Assembly (NCBI GenBank): GCA_039029315.1
Contig: JBCCGK010000043.1
Span: 23,601 to 87,600, forward strand
DNA: 64,000 nucleotides
Direction of reading: 5' to 3'
From: JBCCCJ01 sp039029315
Lineage (GTDB): Bacteria > Bacteroidota > Bacteroidia > J057
Shown here: positions 1 to 8,176 of the stretch, piece by piece
Layout: each line of letters begins with the position of its first letter
Position numbering within the stretch: position 1 is the first letter of the stretch
Translations under genes and position numbers: made by a program
Notes under the pieces: model-generated
The model's database searches: none
The model's input: only the letters and a program-made list of their open reading frames with translations
Told to the model about the DNA's origin: nothing

Positions 1-475
1 AAGGCTGGTAGACCCAAGTGTTGCCACCATCAATGCTTCTCAAGATCGTTCCGGTATCCCCTACTGCTACGATGACCTTTTCGCTAAACATGCTAACAGC
101 TCGGAGTGTATCTTTTCGCCCACTGTCAAGGATATCCCAGGTCTTGCCACAGTCCTTGGTGCGGATAATTGTTCCATTGGTACCCACAGCCATTCCACAG
201 TTTGCATTTGCAAAGGATACTCCATAAAGATCTTCTTTGATCCCTGTCTTAAGGAATTCCCAATTGTCACCTTCATCTATGGATTTCATGATCATGCCTG
301 CTTCTCCTGCAAAAATGATCGTATTGGAATCTGGATAGGAGGAACTGTGAATGGTGTTCCCTTGTGGAAGAGGATTTTGCCAACGCCAGTTTTGTTGTTT
401 TTGGCCTAGCAAGCTACTGCTACCAACAGCAGTCAATGTCAGCATAATGCTGATCAAAACATAAATACGTGTCAT
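1..475 (-). CDS. YCF48/BNR-like beta-propeller secreted protein (C-terminus outside window)
   Basis: The frame is open from an ATG at 475 to the left edge of the window, so only about 158 N-terminal residues are visible. It begins with a signal peptide (MTRIYVLISIMLTLTAVGSS). Repeats of about 45 residues follow, carrying Asp-box-like turns: SIDEGDNWEF, TKDCGKTWDI and SIDGGNTWVY. Each is preceded by a G.AG or VGTNGTI strand. This is the pattern of YCF48/photosystem-II-stability-like and BNR propellers, which in Bacteroidota are common in secreted or surface proteins, often with a C-terminal sorting domain that cannot be seen here. No specific function can be given. Confidence 0.75.
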   Translation of the reverse strand, partial: MTRIYVLISIMLTLTAVGSSSLLGQKQQNWRWQNPLPQGNTIHSSSYPDSNTIIFAGEAGMIMKSIDEGDNWEFLKTGIKEDLYGVSFANANCGMAVGTNGTIIRTKDCGKTWDILDSGRKDTLRAVSMFSEKVIVAVGDTGTILRSIDGGNTWVYQP

Positions 476-582
476 TGGAAGTGAGAATTATAGTGAGAAA
501 GGAAGGGATTGGAAGATAAAAGAGCTGGGGATGGCTTTCCCTTTCAAAGTGGCTAGCCATTGCCCCAGTCTCACTTCCAATG

Positions 583-1086
583 TTATTTGTGTTCTCCTAA
601 TGCGTTCTTGATTGTATTCTCGATTTGTTGACCTGCACGTTTATTGTTCTTTGCGTCTTGCTCAACTTTGTTCACTTTTCTTTTGGTTTTGTTGATTTCG
701 GTCTTATCCTGTTGGCTGGTACCTGGTTCATTGAATCGCTTTTCCAATACCCCTCTGATGACTTTGAGTCTGCGGATTTTCTTATCAGTCATATCAGCCC
801 AACATCTGTACAATGCACGATCCTTTTGCAGTTGTCTGATTTTCGCTTCTGTGGGTGTTCCAGTAATCGGCGGAGGGGTATTTTTGATGAGGGCATCAAT
901 TTCTGCCTGTATAGCTTCTATTCCCTGGCGACAGTCTGCTACATTCTCTTCCAGCATGTCGATTTCTTCATTGATATCTACCATCCATGCTGGAACTTGC
1001 GCAGAGGAAGAGGTAGAAGAGGTGAGAAAAAATGCAAGACAGAGAATAGATAGGATAGACAGGTAGGCTGGGACTGATTTGTTCAT
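583..1086 (-). CDS. Secreted coiled-coil hypothetical protein
   Basis: A protein of 167 residues with a clear signal peptide (residues 1-30, hydrophobic core YLSILSILCLAFFL, cleavage near SSSAQ). The mature part is almost entirely helical and highly charged, with heptad-like spacing (VDINEEIDMLEENVADC, then IQAEIDALIKN), a short proline-rich break (TPPPITGTP) and a second Lys/Glu-rich coil. It contains two cysteines in the mature part. I recognise no family. It is probably a periplasmic structural or adaptor protein. It stands alone, 97 bases before the start of the partial propeller gene on the same strand. Confidence 0.65.
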   Translation of the reverse strand: MNKSVPAYLSILSILCLAFFLTSSTSSSAQVPAWMVDINEEIDMLEENVADCRQGIEAIQAEIDALIKNTPPPITGTPTEAKIRQLQKDRALYRCWADMTDKKIRRLKVIRGVLEKRFNEPGTSQQDKTEINKTKRKVNKVEQDAKNNKRAGQQIENTIKNALGEHK

Positions 1087-1351
1087 GACTTAACTTGATT
1101 TATGGTGAAACTTATTGATCACCACAAAGGTCATGGAAATCCCTCCTCTCCTCTATCCTGCATTTGAGGGAATTTGGATGCCCAATTGGGTAGAAATGAC
1201 CCATTTTTGGACGGCAAATGGTCTTAAGATGATGAATAAGGGCAGGGGGATGCCATTTATCCTCTTTTTGTTTCCCAAAAGATTTACTCCCCCATATGAG
1301 GGAGGTCATCGCAAATTGCCTTCAATGGATTGATCCGCACATGAAGGGTAC

Positions 1352-2428
1352 TTATTGCAGGATGGAGATAGCCTTGTCAATGAGGGGATCTTTTCCTGCC
1401 CTGAAATCTTTCCACTGATTCTCTAGCAGAATATCTGGCTCAATGCCTCGATCTTCTAACAATAAGGAGTCTGTGGAATAATATTGTTCATGAGACAAGT
1501 GAACGTTCATCCCATTTGGCAAGCGATAATTGAATACATCTGACAAATAGCCCCCGGTATAGCTTCCCACCAATGTTACATGTGTTTCGCCAGCCAAAAC
1601 CAATGCAAAATCTTCTGCGGAACTAAAGGTCGCATCATTGATCAGCACCACAATTGGCTTGGTATATGTCTGGCCTTTCGGAATTGCCTTCAAGTCAATC
1701 GGATCTGATAAGCCGCTTGGTCTTTTGACCCGTTTGTATCCGTACACTTTCTTTTGGGGTAAAAACTTGCTGGCCATTTCGCGGCCAACGGACCCACCCA
1801 AATTGTAACGGAGATCTATAATCAATCCCTGGCTTGGCTGAATTGCTTCAAGAATCTGTTCGTATTGTGCCATTTGGTCCCGACAATCGACAATCCGGAG
1901 GTAGGCCAGCTTGTCAGATTGGGAGTAGTAGTATAGATGATCATATCCTTGCTCTGCATAGTCTTCTGTCGGATGGATAGGGGTAATCGAATCAAAACCG
2001 TTGGTTCTCAACACCTCAAAGGTATTGTCCTGGAATTCTCTTAATTGGCCATCAAATCTTTTGGCGAATTGACAGGGTTTTCTCTCTAGCTGAACCAAAT
2101 TCGTGTCTGCACGAATCAATCTGACATGTCCATCCTTCAAGGGGTTGAGCATCTGGGCAAATATGTCGATGAGTTCGGATTCAGAAGTAGTCGATGTCAC
2201 CTGGGGGCGATAGCGGTGATAGCTAGCTTCCCAGTCCACTTCTTTTTCTTCAAAAAAGGCATACAACTTATCAAACAAATGCCACATTTGTTCGAAGCTA
2301 TGTTCTGGCAGGCTCAAATGCCCATAGGCAGGATACAATTCCTTGGCAATCTGGTTGGCAGGATTGGTCAGTTGACAGCTTGCCATCCCTATGGACAGCA
2401 GGAAACAATAGCAGATGAGGTGTTTCAT
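1352..2428 (-). CDS. S41 family peptidase lipoprotein
   Basis: 358 residues. The N-terminus is a lipoprotein signal with lipobox MASC at Cys18, so the protein is likely anchored to a membrane and faces the periplasm or surface. The N-terminal helical region (HLFDKLYAFFEEKEVDW...) is the cap typical of C-terminal-processing (tricorn-core) S41 peptidases in Bacteroidota. The core carries the strand-turn LIIDLRYNLGG and the catalytic serine region NDATFSSAEDFAL, followed by VGSYTGG. No PDZ domain is evident. A second member of the family, of similar size, lies at 43.5-44.7 kb. The substrate is unknown. It is followed on the opposite side by the sigma/anti-sigma pair but is separated from it by 32 bases. 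Confidence 0.85.
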   Translation of the reverse strand: MKHLICYCFLLSIGMASCQLTNPANQIAKELYPAYGHLSLPEHSFEQMWHLFDKLYAFFEEKEVDWEASYHRYRPQVTSTTSESELIDIFAQMLNPLKDGHVRLIRADTNLVQLERKPCQFAKRFDGQLREFQDNTFEVLRTNGFDSITPIHPTEDYAEQGYDHLYYYSQSDKLAYLRIVDCRDQMAQYEQILEAIQPSQGLIIDLRYNLGGSVGREMASKFLPQKKVYGYKRVKRPSGLSDPIDLKAIPKGQTYTKPIVVLINDATFSSAEDFALVLAGETHVTLVGSYTGGYLSDVFNYRLPNGMNVHLSHEQYYSTDSLLLEDRGIEPDILLENQWKDFRAGKDPLIDKAISILQ

Positions 2429-2460
2429 TGCAATGATGTGATGATATGAATAAACCGGGA

Positions 2461-3423
2461 TTAGCGTTCGATTGGGATATTGGTCAAACCAGTCTGAGCA
2501 CTTACCCCATCACCCAGGAAATACTTTTGGTGCCCTCGGGCATTTAAGTAGATGTTATAGGTAAATTCCTTGTCATTGATCCGATATCGAAACCAGTCGA
2601 TCCTGCCATCCTGATCCAGGAACAATCGAATATCCAGCTTCTTGAATCCAATGGCTCGAAGTCGAAAATTCAATCCTTTTCTATGGCGAAACCGAATAAA
2701 AAAGGAACTAATATATGCTTGGTCTGGCGTGTAGTCAGTTTTTAGATCAATCTTGAGGCCTGACATTTCCAAGGCATCTACAAATTGCTGAACGGCTTGT
2801 TGGTCATCTGTATGATGTAAAGTTAGCAAGCGGACCTCTTTGTCAGGCTTGGGACTGTCAGGGCCAGGTAGCTTTTTGTCAGAGGAGGGAAGCACAAGAG
2901 GAATGTGCATCTTCCGGGCTACTACAGCAGGAGGAATGGCTGGGCGTTTGTTCGGGCTGAGAAAATCAATCCGAGGAAGAAAATTTCCTGAATCCTGTTT
3001 TGGGGGGTTGATTTGTGGATTCAGAGTCGAGGTCGGTGCCAAAGCAGGAAGCAGTGGCCGAACTTGTTGTTGAGACGAAGGCGGCAAGGTTAAGTGGATA
3101 GAGTCTTCCTGATGGAGGCTGGCTGGTTCATGATCTTTCGAGATTGGAGCAGGGGTACTCGTGATAGTATCAGAGGCTATAGAAAGGGACGGCTTCGTAG
3201 TGGGCTCTTGTATCATCAAGAGAGAAGAGACCAATATGGTAGATACAGAAACAATAATCATTGTGTTCATCGTCAAGTATGTGTTTATCCATGAGCTCAA
3301 CAGGCCCCACATTGTCATCGATATTGCGGCTTGAAAGGGTTTGATCACCTCTTCCAAAGAAATGTGCGATGGCTCATTTCTGGCCTGCTCAAAAAGTTGT
3401 TGTATGAGTTGTTCCTCCTTCAT
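2461..3423 (-). CDS. Predicted anti-sigma factor (single-pass membrane protein)
   Basis: 320 residues. A short cytoplasmic N-terminus (about 45 residues, MKEEQLIQQLFEQARNE) is followed by one transmembrane segment (MNTMIIVSVSTILVSSLLMI, about residues 52-71). After it come a low-complexity Pro/Ser-rich periplasmic linker and a C-terminal folded domain (from about residue 205). Its ATG overlaps the stop of the ECF sigma gene by 4 bases, so the two are translationally coupled. This position and topology fit an anti-sigma factor. The sequence does not match FecR or the zinc-binding anti-sigma families by eye, so the assignment rests mainly on context. Confidence 0.6.
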   Translation of the reverse strand: MKEEQLIQQLFEQARNEPSHISLEEVIKPFQAAISMTMWGLLSSWINTYLTMNTMIIVSVSTILVSSLLMIQEPTTKPSLSIASDTITSTPAPISKDHEPASLHQEDSIHLTLPPSSQQQVRPLLPALAPTSTLNPQINPPKQDSGNFLPRIDFLSPNKRPAIPPAVVARKMHIPLVLPSSDKKLPGPDSPKPDKEVRLLTLHHTDDQQAVQQFVDALEMSGLKIDLKTDYTPDQAYISSFFIRFRHRKGLNFRLRAIGFKKLDIRLFLDQDGRIDWFRYRINDKEFTYNIYLNARGHQKYFLGDGVSAQTGLTNIPIER

Positions 3424-3941
3424 GTTGCACCTCCATTGGTAAGCTTCAATTCTTTTTTCGCAATCAAGGCCAAAGATTTTCTTCCCCGAAACAATCTTTG
3501 CTTCACCGCTGATTCTGTACTGTCCTGAATGATCATGATTTCCTTGATACTCAGACCTGTAATTTCGAATAGAATAAGGGCCTCCTTCTGCTGTTCAGGC
3601 AATTGAGCCAGGGCATGATGCAGAAAGGCAGTATTCATGTACTGCTCTGACCGATCGGTAGGATCTGCAAAGTTCGCCATGCTGTGTTCCTCTGGCAAGA
3701 TCGTGGGTCGCTTCTTTTTTCTGGCATTTGCCAACACCCTGCGGCTAATACCGATCAGGAATGAGAAAAAGGAAGCAGGAGATCTGATTTCATCCATTTT
3801 GCTGTATGCGATCAACAAGCATTCATGAATCAAATCTTCGGCAGGCATGAATTCATAGGTTCGCGCACGACAGTATTTCTCAAACCTGTCATGAACAGGT
3901 CGATACAGTTCCAGAAAATATGCTTGTCGTTTTTTGCTCAT
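3420..3941 (-). CDS. ECF-type RNA polymerase sigma factor
   Basis: 173 residues, the usual ECF length. Region 2 spans about residues 10-80 (AEDLIHECLLIAYSKMDEI then SFLIGISRRVLANARKKKR). Region 4 spans about residues 105-160 (HALAQLPEQQKEALILFEI, then GLSIKEIMIIQDSTESAVKQ), with the characteristic helix-turn-helix. It directs RNA polymerase core to a specific promoter set. It is coupled by an ATGA overlap to the membrane protein downstream, which probably controls it. The regulon cannot be told from the window. The nearby S41 lipoprotein on the same strand is a possible target. Confidence 0.88.
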   Translation of the reverse strand: MSKKRQAYFLELYRPVHDRFEKYCRARTYEFMPAEDLIHECLLIAYSKMDEIRSPASFFSFLIGISRRVLANARKKKRPTILPEEHSMANFADPTDRSEQYMNTAFLHHALAQLPEQQKEALILFEITGLSIKEIMIIQDSTESAVKQRLFRGRKSLALIAKKELKLTNGGAT

Positions 3942-4259
3942 CCCAACATCTATGAGGGTCGTATCTGCATAGTGTCCCGAGAAGTGAAAAAGTTACCCCT
4001 TCCCAATCATTCTTCTCTAAAGATCGGAAATATAGGGAGGAGGGATTGGCCTATATTCCTTTTGGCAAAAGGTCTGCTTGTAGATGTATCTGGCGGATCT
4101 AGATTGCGAGGGGAGCAGGCGAGTTGAGAGCGAGCAATTCAATCCTGACATGTTTCCTTCTGTAACTCTATTCGAAGGATTTCGTATGCCAATTTTCCCC
4201 TCCTCTTTCTCAATCCCTGGAATTCCACTAATTTGGTGGGCCAATTGTATGATATCCTC
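3942..4259. other. Intergenic region between divergent sigma and cca genes
   Basis: About 318 bases with no convincing gene. It must hold the promoters for both the leftward sigma/anti-sigma pair and the rightward cca gene. I see no tRNA, no strong hairpin and no exact TAnnTTTG box. A near match (TAATTTG, 4229-4235) lies about 25 bases before the preferred cca ATG. Confidence 0.4.
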
Positions 4260-5663
4260 ATGAATCTAACTTCCGCACTTTCTTCTGATATATTTCCTCT
4301 TCTCAGTCTTTGTAGCAAAGAATTAGGTCTCAATGCTTATGTCATTGGGGGATATGTCAGGGATCATTTGCTACATCGCCCCTGCAAGGACATTGACATT
4401 GTGGTTGAGGGTCGAGGCATTGCCCTAGCGGAGCAACTGGCAGAAAAACTGGGCACCAAAGCTGTCGTCTATGAAAATTTCGGAACAGCCATGGTTCCAT
4501 TTGGTGAGTTTGAAATAGAATTTGTAGGAGCCAGAAAAGAAAGTTACCGCCGCAACTCCCGCAAGCCTATCGTTGAGGAGGGCAGTCTGAGCGATGACCA
4601 GATTCGTAGAGATTTTACGATCAATGCCCTGTCCATCTCTCTACAAGAAGAGGATTATGGTGAGGTGCATGATCCATTCGGTGGCCTGGAGGATTTGGAG
4701 AATCAGATCCTCAAAACACCTACCAATCCGAATGTGACCTTTTCGGACGATCCATTGCGCATGATGCGCGCCATCCGATTTGCAACCCAATTGCCGGGAT
4801 TTCATATCGATGAGCCTACCTATAAAGCGATCTCCGCCAACAAAGATCGAATCAACATCGTCTCTCAAGAGCGGATTAATGAAGAATTGTCCAAAATCAT
4901 TCTGGCTCCGCTTCCCTCCATAGGGTTCAAATTGCTGTTGAATACTGGCTTGCTAAGAATCATTTTTCCTGAATTGGCCAACATGAAAGGAGTAGACTTT
5001 GTGAATGGACGCGGTCACAAAGACAACTTTTACCATACGTTGAAGGTCCTTGATAATATCAGCGCAACGAGTGATAACCTCTGGCTGAGATGGGTAGCCA
5101 TCCTCCATGATATCGCCAAACCTATGACCAAACGATATCATCCCCAAACAGGATGGACGTTTCACGGGCATGAAGACAAAGGTGCCAGATTGGTGCCCAA
5201 ATTGTTCCGACGAATGAAAATGCCCATGAATGAGCAGATGAAATATGTGCAAAAACTGGTCAAATTACACCAACGACCTATTGCGCTCGTTACGGAAGAA
5301 GTGAGTGACAGTGCCATCCGTCGGATTGTGGTAGAGGCAGGAGAAGATCTCCATGATCTTCTCAATTTTTGCAGGGCAGATATTACTTCGAAAAACGAAC
5401 ACAAGGTCGCTAGATTTTTGCGAAATTATGAACAACTGGAAAAACGGATTCATGAAGTTGAAGAACGAGACAATCTTCGCAACTGGCAACCTCCTATCAC
5501 TGGCGACATGATCATGGAAGCATTTGATTTGAAACCTTCAAGAACTGTTGGACAGATCAAGTCAGCCATCAGAGAAGCCATATTGGATGGAGTCATTCCC
5601 AATGATGAATCAGCGGCTCTCCAATATATGCATGAAATAGCCCCAAAATACCTGGAAATATGA
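4260..5663 (+). CDS. cca: CCA tRNA nucleotidyltransferase with HD domain
   Basis: 467 residues from the ATG at 4260. An in-frame TTG at 4233 would add nine residues, and I prefer the ATG. Nucleotidyltransferase head: YVIGGYVRDHLL followed by KDIDIVVEG, the metal-binding DxD of class II enzymes, then RRDFTINALS and a flexible-loop region. The neck and body contain DDPLRMMRAIRFA. An HD domain follows (NGRGHKDNFYHTL ... WVAILHDIAKP). The enzyme adds or repairs the 3' CCA end of tRNA; the HD part gives phosphohydrolase activity in some homologues. Its last codon overlaps the start of the next gene (ATGA). Confidence 0.93.
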   Translation: MNLTSALSSDIFPLLSLCSKELGLNAYVIGGYVRDHLLHRPCKDIDIVVEGRGIALAEQLAEKLGTKAVVYENFGTAMVPFGEFEIEFVGARKESYRRNSRKPIVEEGSLSDDQIRRDFTINALSISLQEEDYGEVHDPFGGLEDLENQILKTPTNPNVTFSDDPLRMMRAIRFATQLPGFHIDEPTYKAISANKDRINIVSQERINEELSKIILAPLPSIGFKLLLNTGLLRIIFPELANMKGVDFVNGRGHKDNFYHTLKVLDNISATSDNLWLRWVAILHDIAKPMTKRYHPQTGWTFHGHEDKGARLVPKLFRRMKMPMNEQMKYVQKLVKLHQRPIALVTEEVSDSAIRRIVVEAGEDLHDLLNFCRADITSKNEHKVARFLRNYEQLEKRIHEVEERDNLRNWQPPITGDMIMEAFDLKPSRTVGQIKSAIREAILDGVIPNDESAALQYMHEIAPKYLEI

Positions 5664-6283
5664 AGTCTTTTCTCCTCCTTGTCCTTTCCTTGAGTGTAAG
5701 CGTGGGATATGCACAACAAGCAATCGGTATGCGATTTGCCACGGATATCCACTTTTTTCCCAGATCCAAAGACTACGATCTGGTCCCAAAGGCGTTTACC
5801 ACTGGTGTTTTCGGAATTTATTACAACAATTACCGCCCGAATAGTGGGTTCGAGATCGGTCTCAATGTGAACTATAAGGATGGCAATGGAAAGGGATTCC
5901 CCAGTCTGCCAGTTGTCATGCAGGATTATGGAAGTGATAGTCAGAATGTTGGGTATTTGGGAGCTGAAATGGATTTAAAGGTAGGTCCTCGCCTGGGTGT
6001 GCTCTATCCCAAGATCGGCTACATTCTGGGGTATAGATTCACACAACTGGGATTTCAGAATATCCGTGATGAACCCATCAATCCATGGTATCTCATGCTT
6101 CCATTTGGAGTCTCAACCAACCTCCCAACACGCTGGGGTACAGTCGGTTTTGGAGGATTTTACAATGTTGGGGTTCTCAATGTTCTGCAAGATCCCTTCC
6201 CCCGGGATGGCAGCATTTATGATGGAGGAAGAGAACATTACATTAGCATTGAAATCACTGTTGCCTACGAAGTCAGGAATTAG
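5660..6283 (+). CDS. Predicted outer-membrane beta-barrel protein
   Basis: 207 residues with a signal peptide (MKSFLLLVLSLSVSVGYAQ) and a mature part of alternating aromatic/Gly strands (GFEIGLNVNYKDGNG, YPKIGYILGYRF, GTVGFGGFYNVGV). This pattern is typical of small PorT/OmpA-like eight-stranded barrels in Bacteroidota. It ends in a strand (ISIEITVAYEVRN). It overlaps cca by 4 bases, so it is probably cotranscribed with it, although the functional link is not obvious. No precise role can be assigned. Confidence 0.65.
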   Translation: MKSFLLLVLSLSVSVGYAQQAIGMRFATDIHFFPRSKDYDLVPKAFTTGVFGIYYNNYRPNSGFEIGLNVNYKDGNGKGFPSLPVVMQDYGSDSQNVGYLGAEMDLKVGPRLGVLYPKIGYILGYRFTQLGFQNIRDEPINPWYLMLPFGVSTNLPTRWGTVGFGGFYNVGVLNVLQDPFPRDGSIYDGGREHYISIEITVAYEVRN

Positions 6284-6308
6284 TCTTCAAAAAAAATCTC
6301 TAAAAAAA

Positions 6309-6362
6309 TTGAACATAATAATTTTTTTGCCGTACATTTGTCTATACAATAGTCGTATAGAC
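6309..6362 (+). promoter_or_regulatory. Promoter and palindromic MarR operator before marR
   Basis: TTG (6309-6311), 21 bases, then TACATTTG (6333-6340) matches the Bacteroidota promoter pattern TTG-N19-21-TAnnTTTG. It overlaps a perfect inverted repeat GTCTATAC-N7-GTATAGAC (6340-6362) whose right arm abuts the marR ATG. The longer motif TTGTCTATACAA (6338-6349) recurs before the second pirin gene. An operator placed over the -7 box and start site fits MarR autorepression. Confidence 0.7.
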
Positions 6363-6785
6363 ATGATTAGATATTATCAAACCATTCATCAGATTATCAC
6401 CAGCGGACATTGGATCACATCAAGTGTGAACAAAGAGTTGAAGGAATTCGGCATGACAGAACCTCAATACAATGTTCTCCGGATTTTGAAAGGCGCCAAA
6501 GGCAAGCCACTGACGGGTCAGGAGATCCAGGCCAATATGGTTCAACAAAACAGCAATGTGACCAGAATCATAGATAAGCTGATAAAACTGGGCTATGTCC
6601 AACGACAAGCGTGTCCCAGTAATCGACGAAAGCTGGACATCACGATACAAAAAGAGGGCTTAATCATTTTGGAGAAACTGGATCAAAAGGTTCATCAGTT
6701 TCATCAGCCAATGACAGAAAATTTGACCAAAGAAGAATTGGTAACATTGAAGAGATTGATTCAAAGACTAACAAAAAACTCATGA
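6363..6785 (+). CDS. MarR family transcriptional regulator
   Basis: 140 residues. It has the winged-helix core of the family: MTEPQYNVLRILKGAKGKPL, then IQANMVQQNSNVTRIIDKLI (recognition helix), then LGYVQRQACPSNRRKLDITI (wing with the DxR-like basic turn). Flanking N- and C-terminal helices should form the dimer. The ATG at 6363 is chosen because it directly follows a palindromic operator. Its stop overlaps the FMN reductase start (ATGA). Family members often sense phenolics, quinones or oxidants; Cys residues (here in RQACPSN of the wing) can be the sensor. That sensing role is inference. Confidence 0.88.
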   Translation: MIRYYQTIHQIITSGHWITSSVNKELKEFGMTEPQYNVLRILKGAKGKPLTGQEIQANMVQQNSNVTRIIDKLIKLGYVQRQACPSNRRKLDITIQKEGLIILEKLDQKVHQFHQPMTENLTKEELVTLKRLIQRLTKNS

Positions 6786-7318
6786 AAAAACGAATTTTGG
6801 CATTCGGAGCCAGCAATAGCAAACGATCCATCAATCGGCAGTTGGCCAACTATGCTGCATATCAGATCCCTGGCTCAGAGGTTACGTTGATTGACCTGAA
6901 TGACTTTGAGATGCCTATTTACAGCATCGACAGGGAACAAGAAAGCGGCATCCCTGAGGAAGCGTACAGGTTCAAGAGGTTGATTGAGGAGGCTGATGGA
7001 ATTATCATATCCTTTGCAGAGCACAATGGGTCCTATACAGTAGCATTCAAGAATATCTACGACTGGATTTCCAGAATCGATCGAAATATCTGGCTACACA
7101 AACCCATGTTTGCCCTGGCAACTTCTCCTGGACCGGGTGGTGGCAAATCTGTCCTGGCCACCGCCATGAAGGGATTTTCTTTCACCAATAACAATACGGT
7201 CGCTTCCTTTTCATTGCCCTCCTTCCGCAAACACTTCAATGTAGAGGAAGGCATCCTTCAGCCGGATTTATCACTCAGCTTCAACCAACAACTAGAAATT
7301 TTCACTCAAGCATTATGA
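6782..7318 (+). CDS. NADPH-dependent FMN reductase family protein
   Basis: 178 residues with a flavodoxin-like fold. The N-terminal strand and phosphate-binding loop (KRILAFGASNSKRSINRQLA) bind the FMN phosphate. DLNDFEMPIYSIDRE and ADGIIISFAEHNGSYTVAFKNIYDWIS are the conserved dimer/flavin segments, and ATSPGPGGGKSVL replaces the usual SxGxxGG loop. It probably reduces quinones, azo or nitro compounds, or supplies FMNH2. It overlaps marR upstream and the first pirin downstream (both ATGA), so the three are one translational unit that the MarR repressor would control. Confidence 0.85.
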   Translation: MKKRILAFGASNSKRSINRQLANYAAYQIPGSEVTLIDLNDFEMPIYSIDREQESGIPEEAYRFKRLIEEADGIIISFAEHNGSYTVAFKNIYDWISRIDRNIWLHKPMFALATSPGPGGGKSVLATAMKGFSFTNNNTVASFSLPSFRKHFNVEEGILQPDLSLSFNQQLEIFTQAL

Positions 7319-8127
7319 AACGAACACTCAAACGTCTTCAACAGCCCAGAAAAGGAATTCAGTATATCATCCATCCCGAAACCAGAGCAGAGTTAAGTCC
7401 GTTTGCTTTCTTTGATGCAGGCAGCATGAGCAGACAAGACGACGGCCTCTTCATCGGTATGCATCCCCATTCAGGCATTGGCATCATTACCTATTTTGAA
7501 GGAGGGAATCTTGTGCATGATGATTCCGGGAAGAATGACAATGTTATTTTGGATGGTGGTGTACAATGGATCAGAGCGGGTGGTGGAGTATGGCATCAGG
7601 AACATTATGTCAAAAAAGCAGAAACTCACTCTTCTTCCTGGAACCTGACCCTACATCAATTATGGATGCAATTGCCTCCCGAATGGGAAGAGAGTGAGGT
7701 GGCATATCAAAATATTCAGCCAGAACAATTGCCGATTGTTGACAATGTGAAGGTCGTGGTCGGATCGTATCTAGGTCAAGACTCTCCCTTACAGGTCCCA
7801 TACAACATGACCTATCTGGATATTCGTCTCAAAGCATCAGAGCATATCTACCTGGAAACTCCAAAGGGACAGACAACTGGCTTTGTATTTCCTCGGTCAG
7901 GAGACCTCAGTTTGCATGGAAATCGACTTCCTCTGAATCATCTAAGCATTCTGGAATCCAATGAAGGAGGCATGGAATTCTCTGCGCAAACAGATACTCA
8001 ATTTGTTCTGATCATGGCAGAACCTCAATCTTATCCAATCCTCACCCAAGGGGGGTCTATCCATACCAATCAAGCAGCATTGGAAAGAAGCTTTGAGCGA
8101 ATTCAACAAATCAGGATGAAATCGTAA
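7315..8127 (+). CDS. Pirin family protein (first of two)
   Basis: 270 residues, the bicupin size. The N-terminal cupin carries the pirin metal-binding set (GMHPHSGIGIITYFEGG, i.e. H-x-H, and VWHQEHYVKK), although the latter is diverged from the standard HSE motif. Pirins are Fe-binding cupins, some with quercetinase activity, others regulatory. This copy is more diverged than its neighbour at 8177. It overlaps the FMN reductase gene by 4 bases. Poly-T immediately after the stop may give partial termination before the next pirin. Confidence 0.82.
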   Translation: MKRTLKRLQQPRKGIQYIIHPETRAELSPFAFFDAGSMSRQDDGLFIGMHPHSGIGIITYFEGGNLVHDDSGKNDNVILDGGVQWIRAGGGVWHQEHYVKKAETHSSSWNLTLHQLWMQLPPEWEESEVAYQNIQPEQLPIVDNVKVVVGSYLGQDSPLQVPYNMTYLDIRLKASEHIYLETPKGQTTGFVFPRSGDLSLHGNRLPLNHLSILESNEGGMEFSAQTDTQFVLIMAEPQSYPILTQGGSIHTNQAALERSFERIQQIRMKS

Positions 8128-8144
8128 TTTTTTTACCCCAACAG

Positions 8145-8171
8145 TTGTCTATACAAATATTGTCAATACAA
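8145..8171 (+). promoter_or_regulatory. Tandem copies of the MarR motif before the second pirin
   Basis: TTGTCTATACAA (8145-8156) is identical to the motif in the marR promoter. A second copy differing in one base, TTGTCAATACAA (8160-8171), follows with a 15-base period and ends 5 bases before the pirin ATG at 8177. The motif is quasi-palindromic (TTGT-N4-ACAA). This suggests the same MarR protein controls the second pirin from its own site inside the gene cluster. Confidence 0.65.
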
Positions 8172-8176
8172 AAGTC

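Noticed and set aside
625..1066. Two overlapping plus-strand frames of about 140 codons across the secreted coiled-coil gene
   Set aside because: Antisense to a gene with a clear signal peptide; hydrophobic composition arises from the complementary strand.
1112..1333. Small open frames on both strands between the coiled-coil gene and the S41 gene
   Set aside because: They overlap each other, lack family character and have no promoter or start context.
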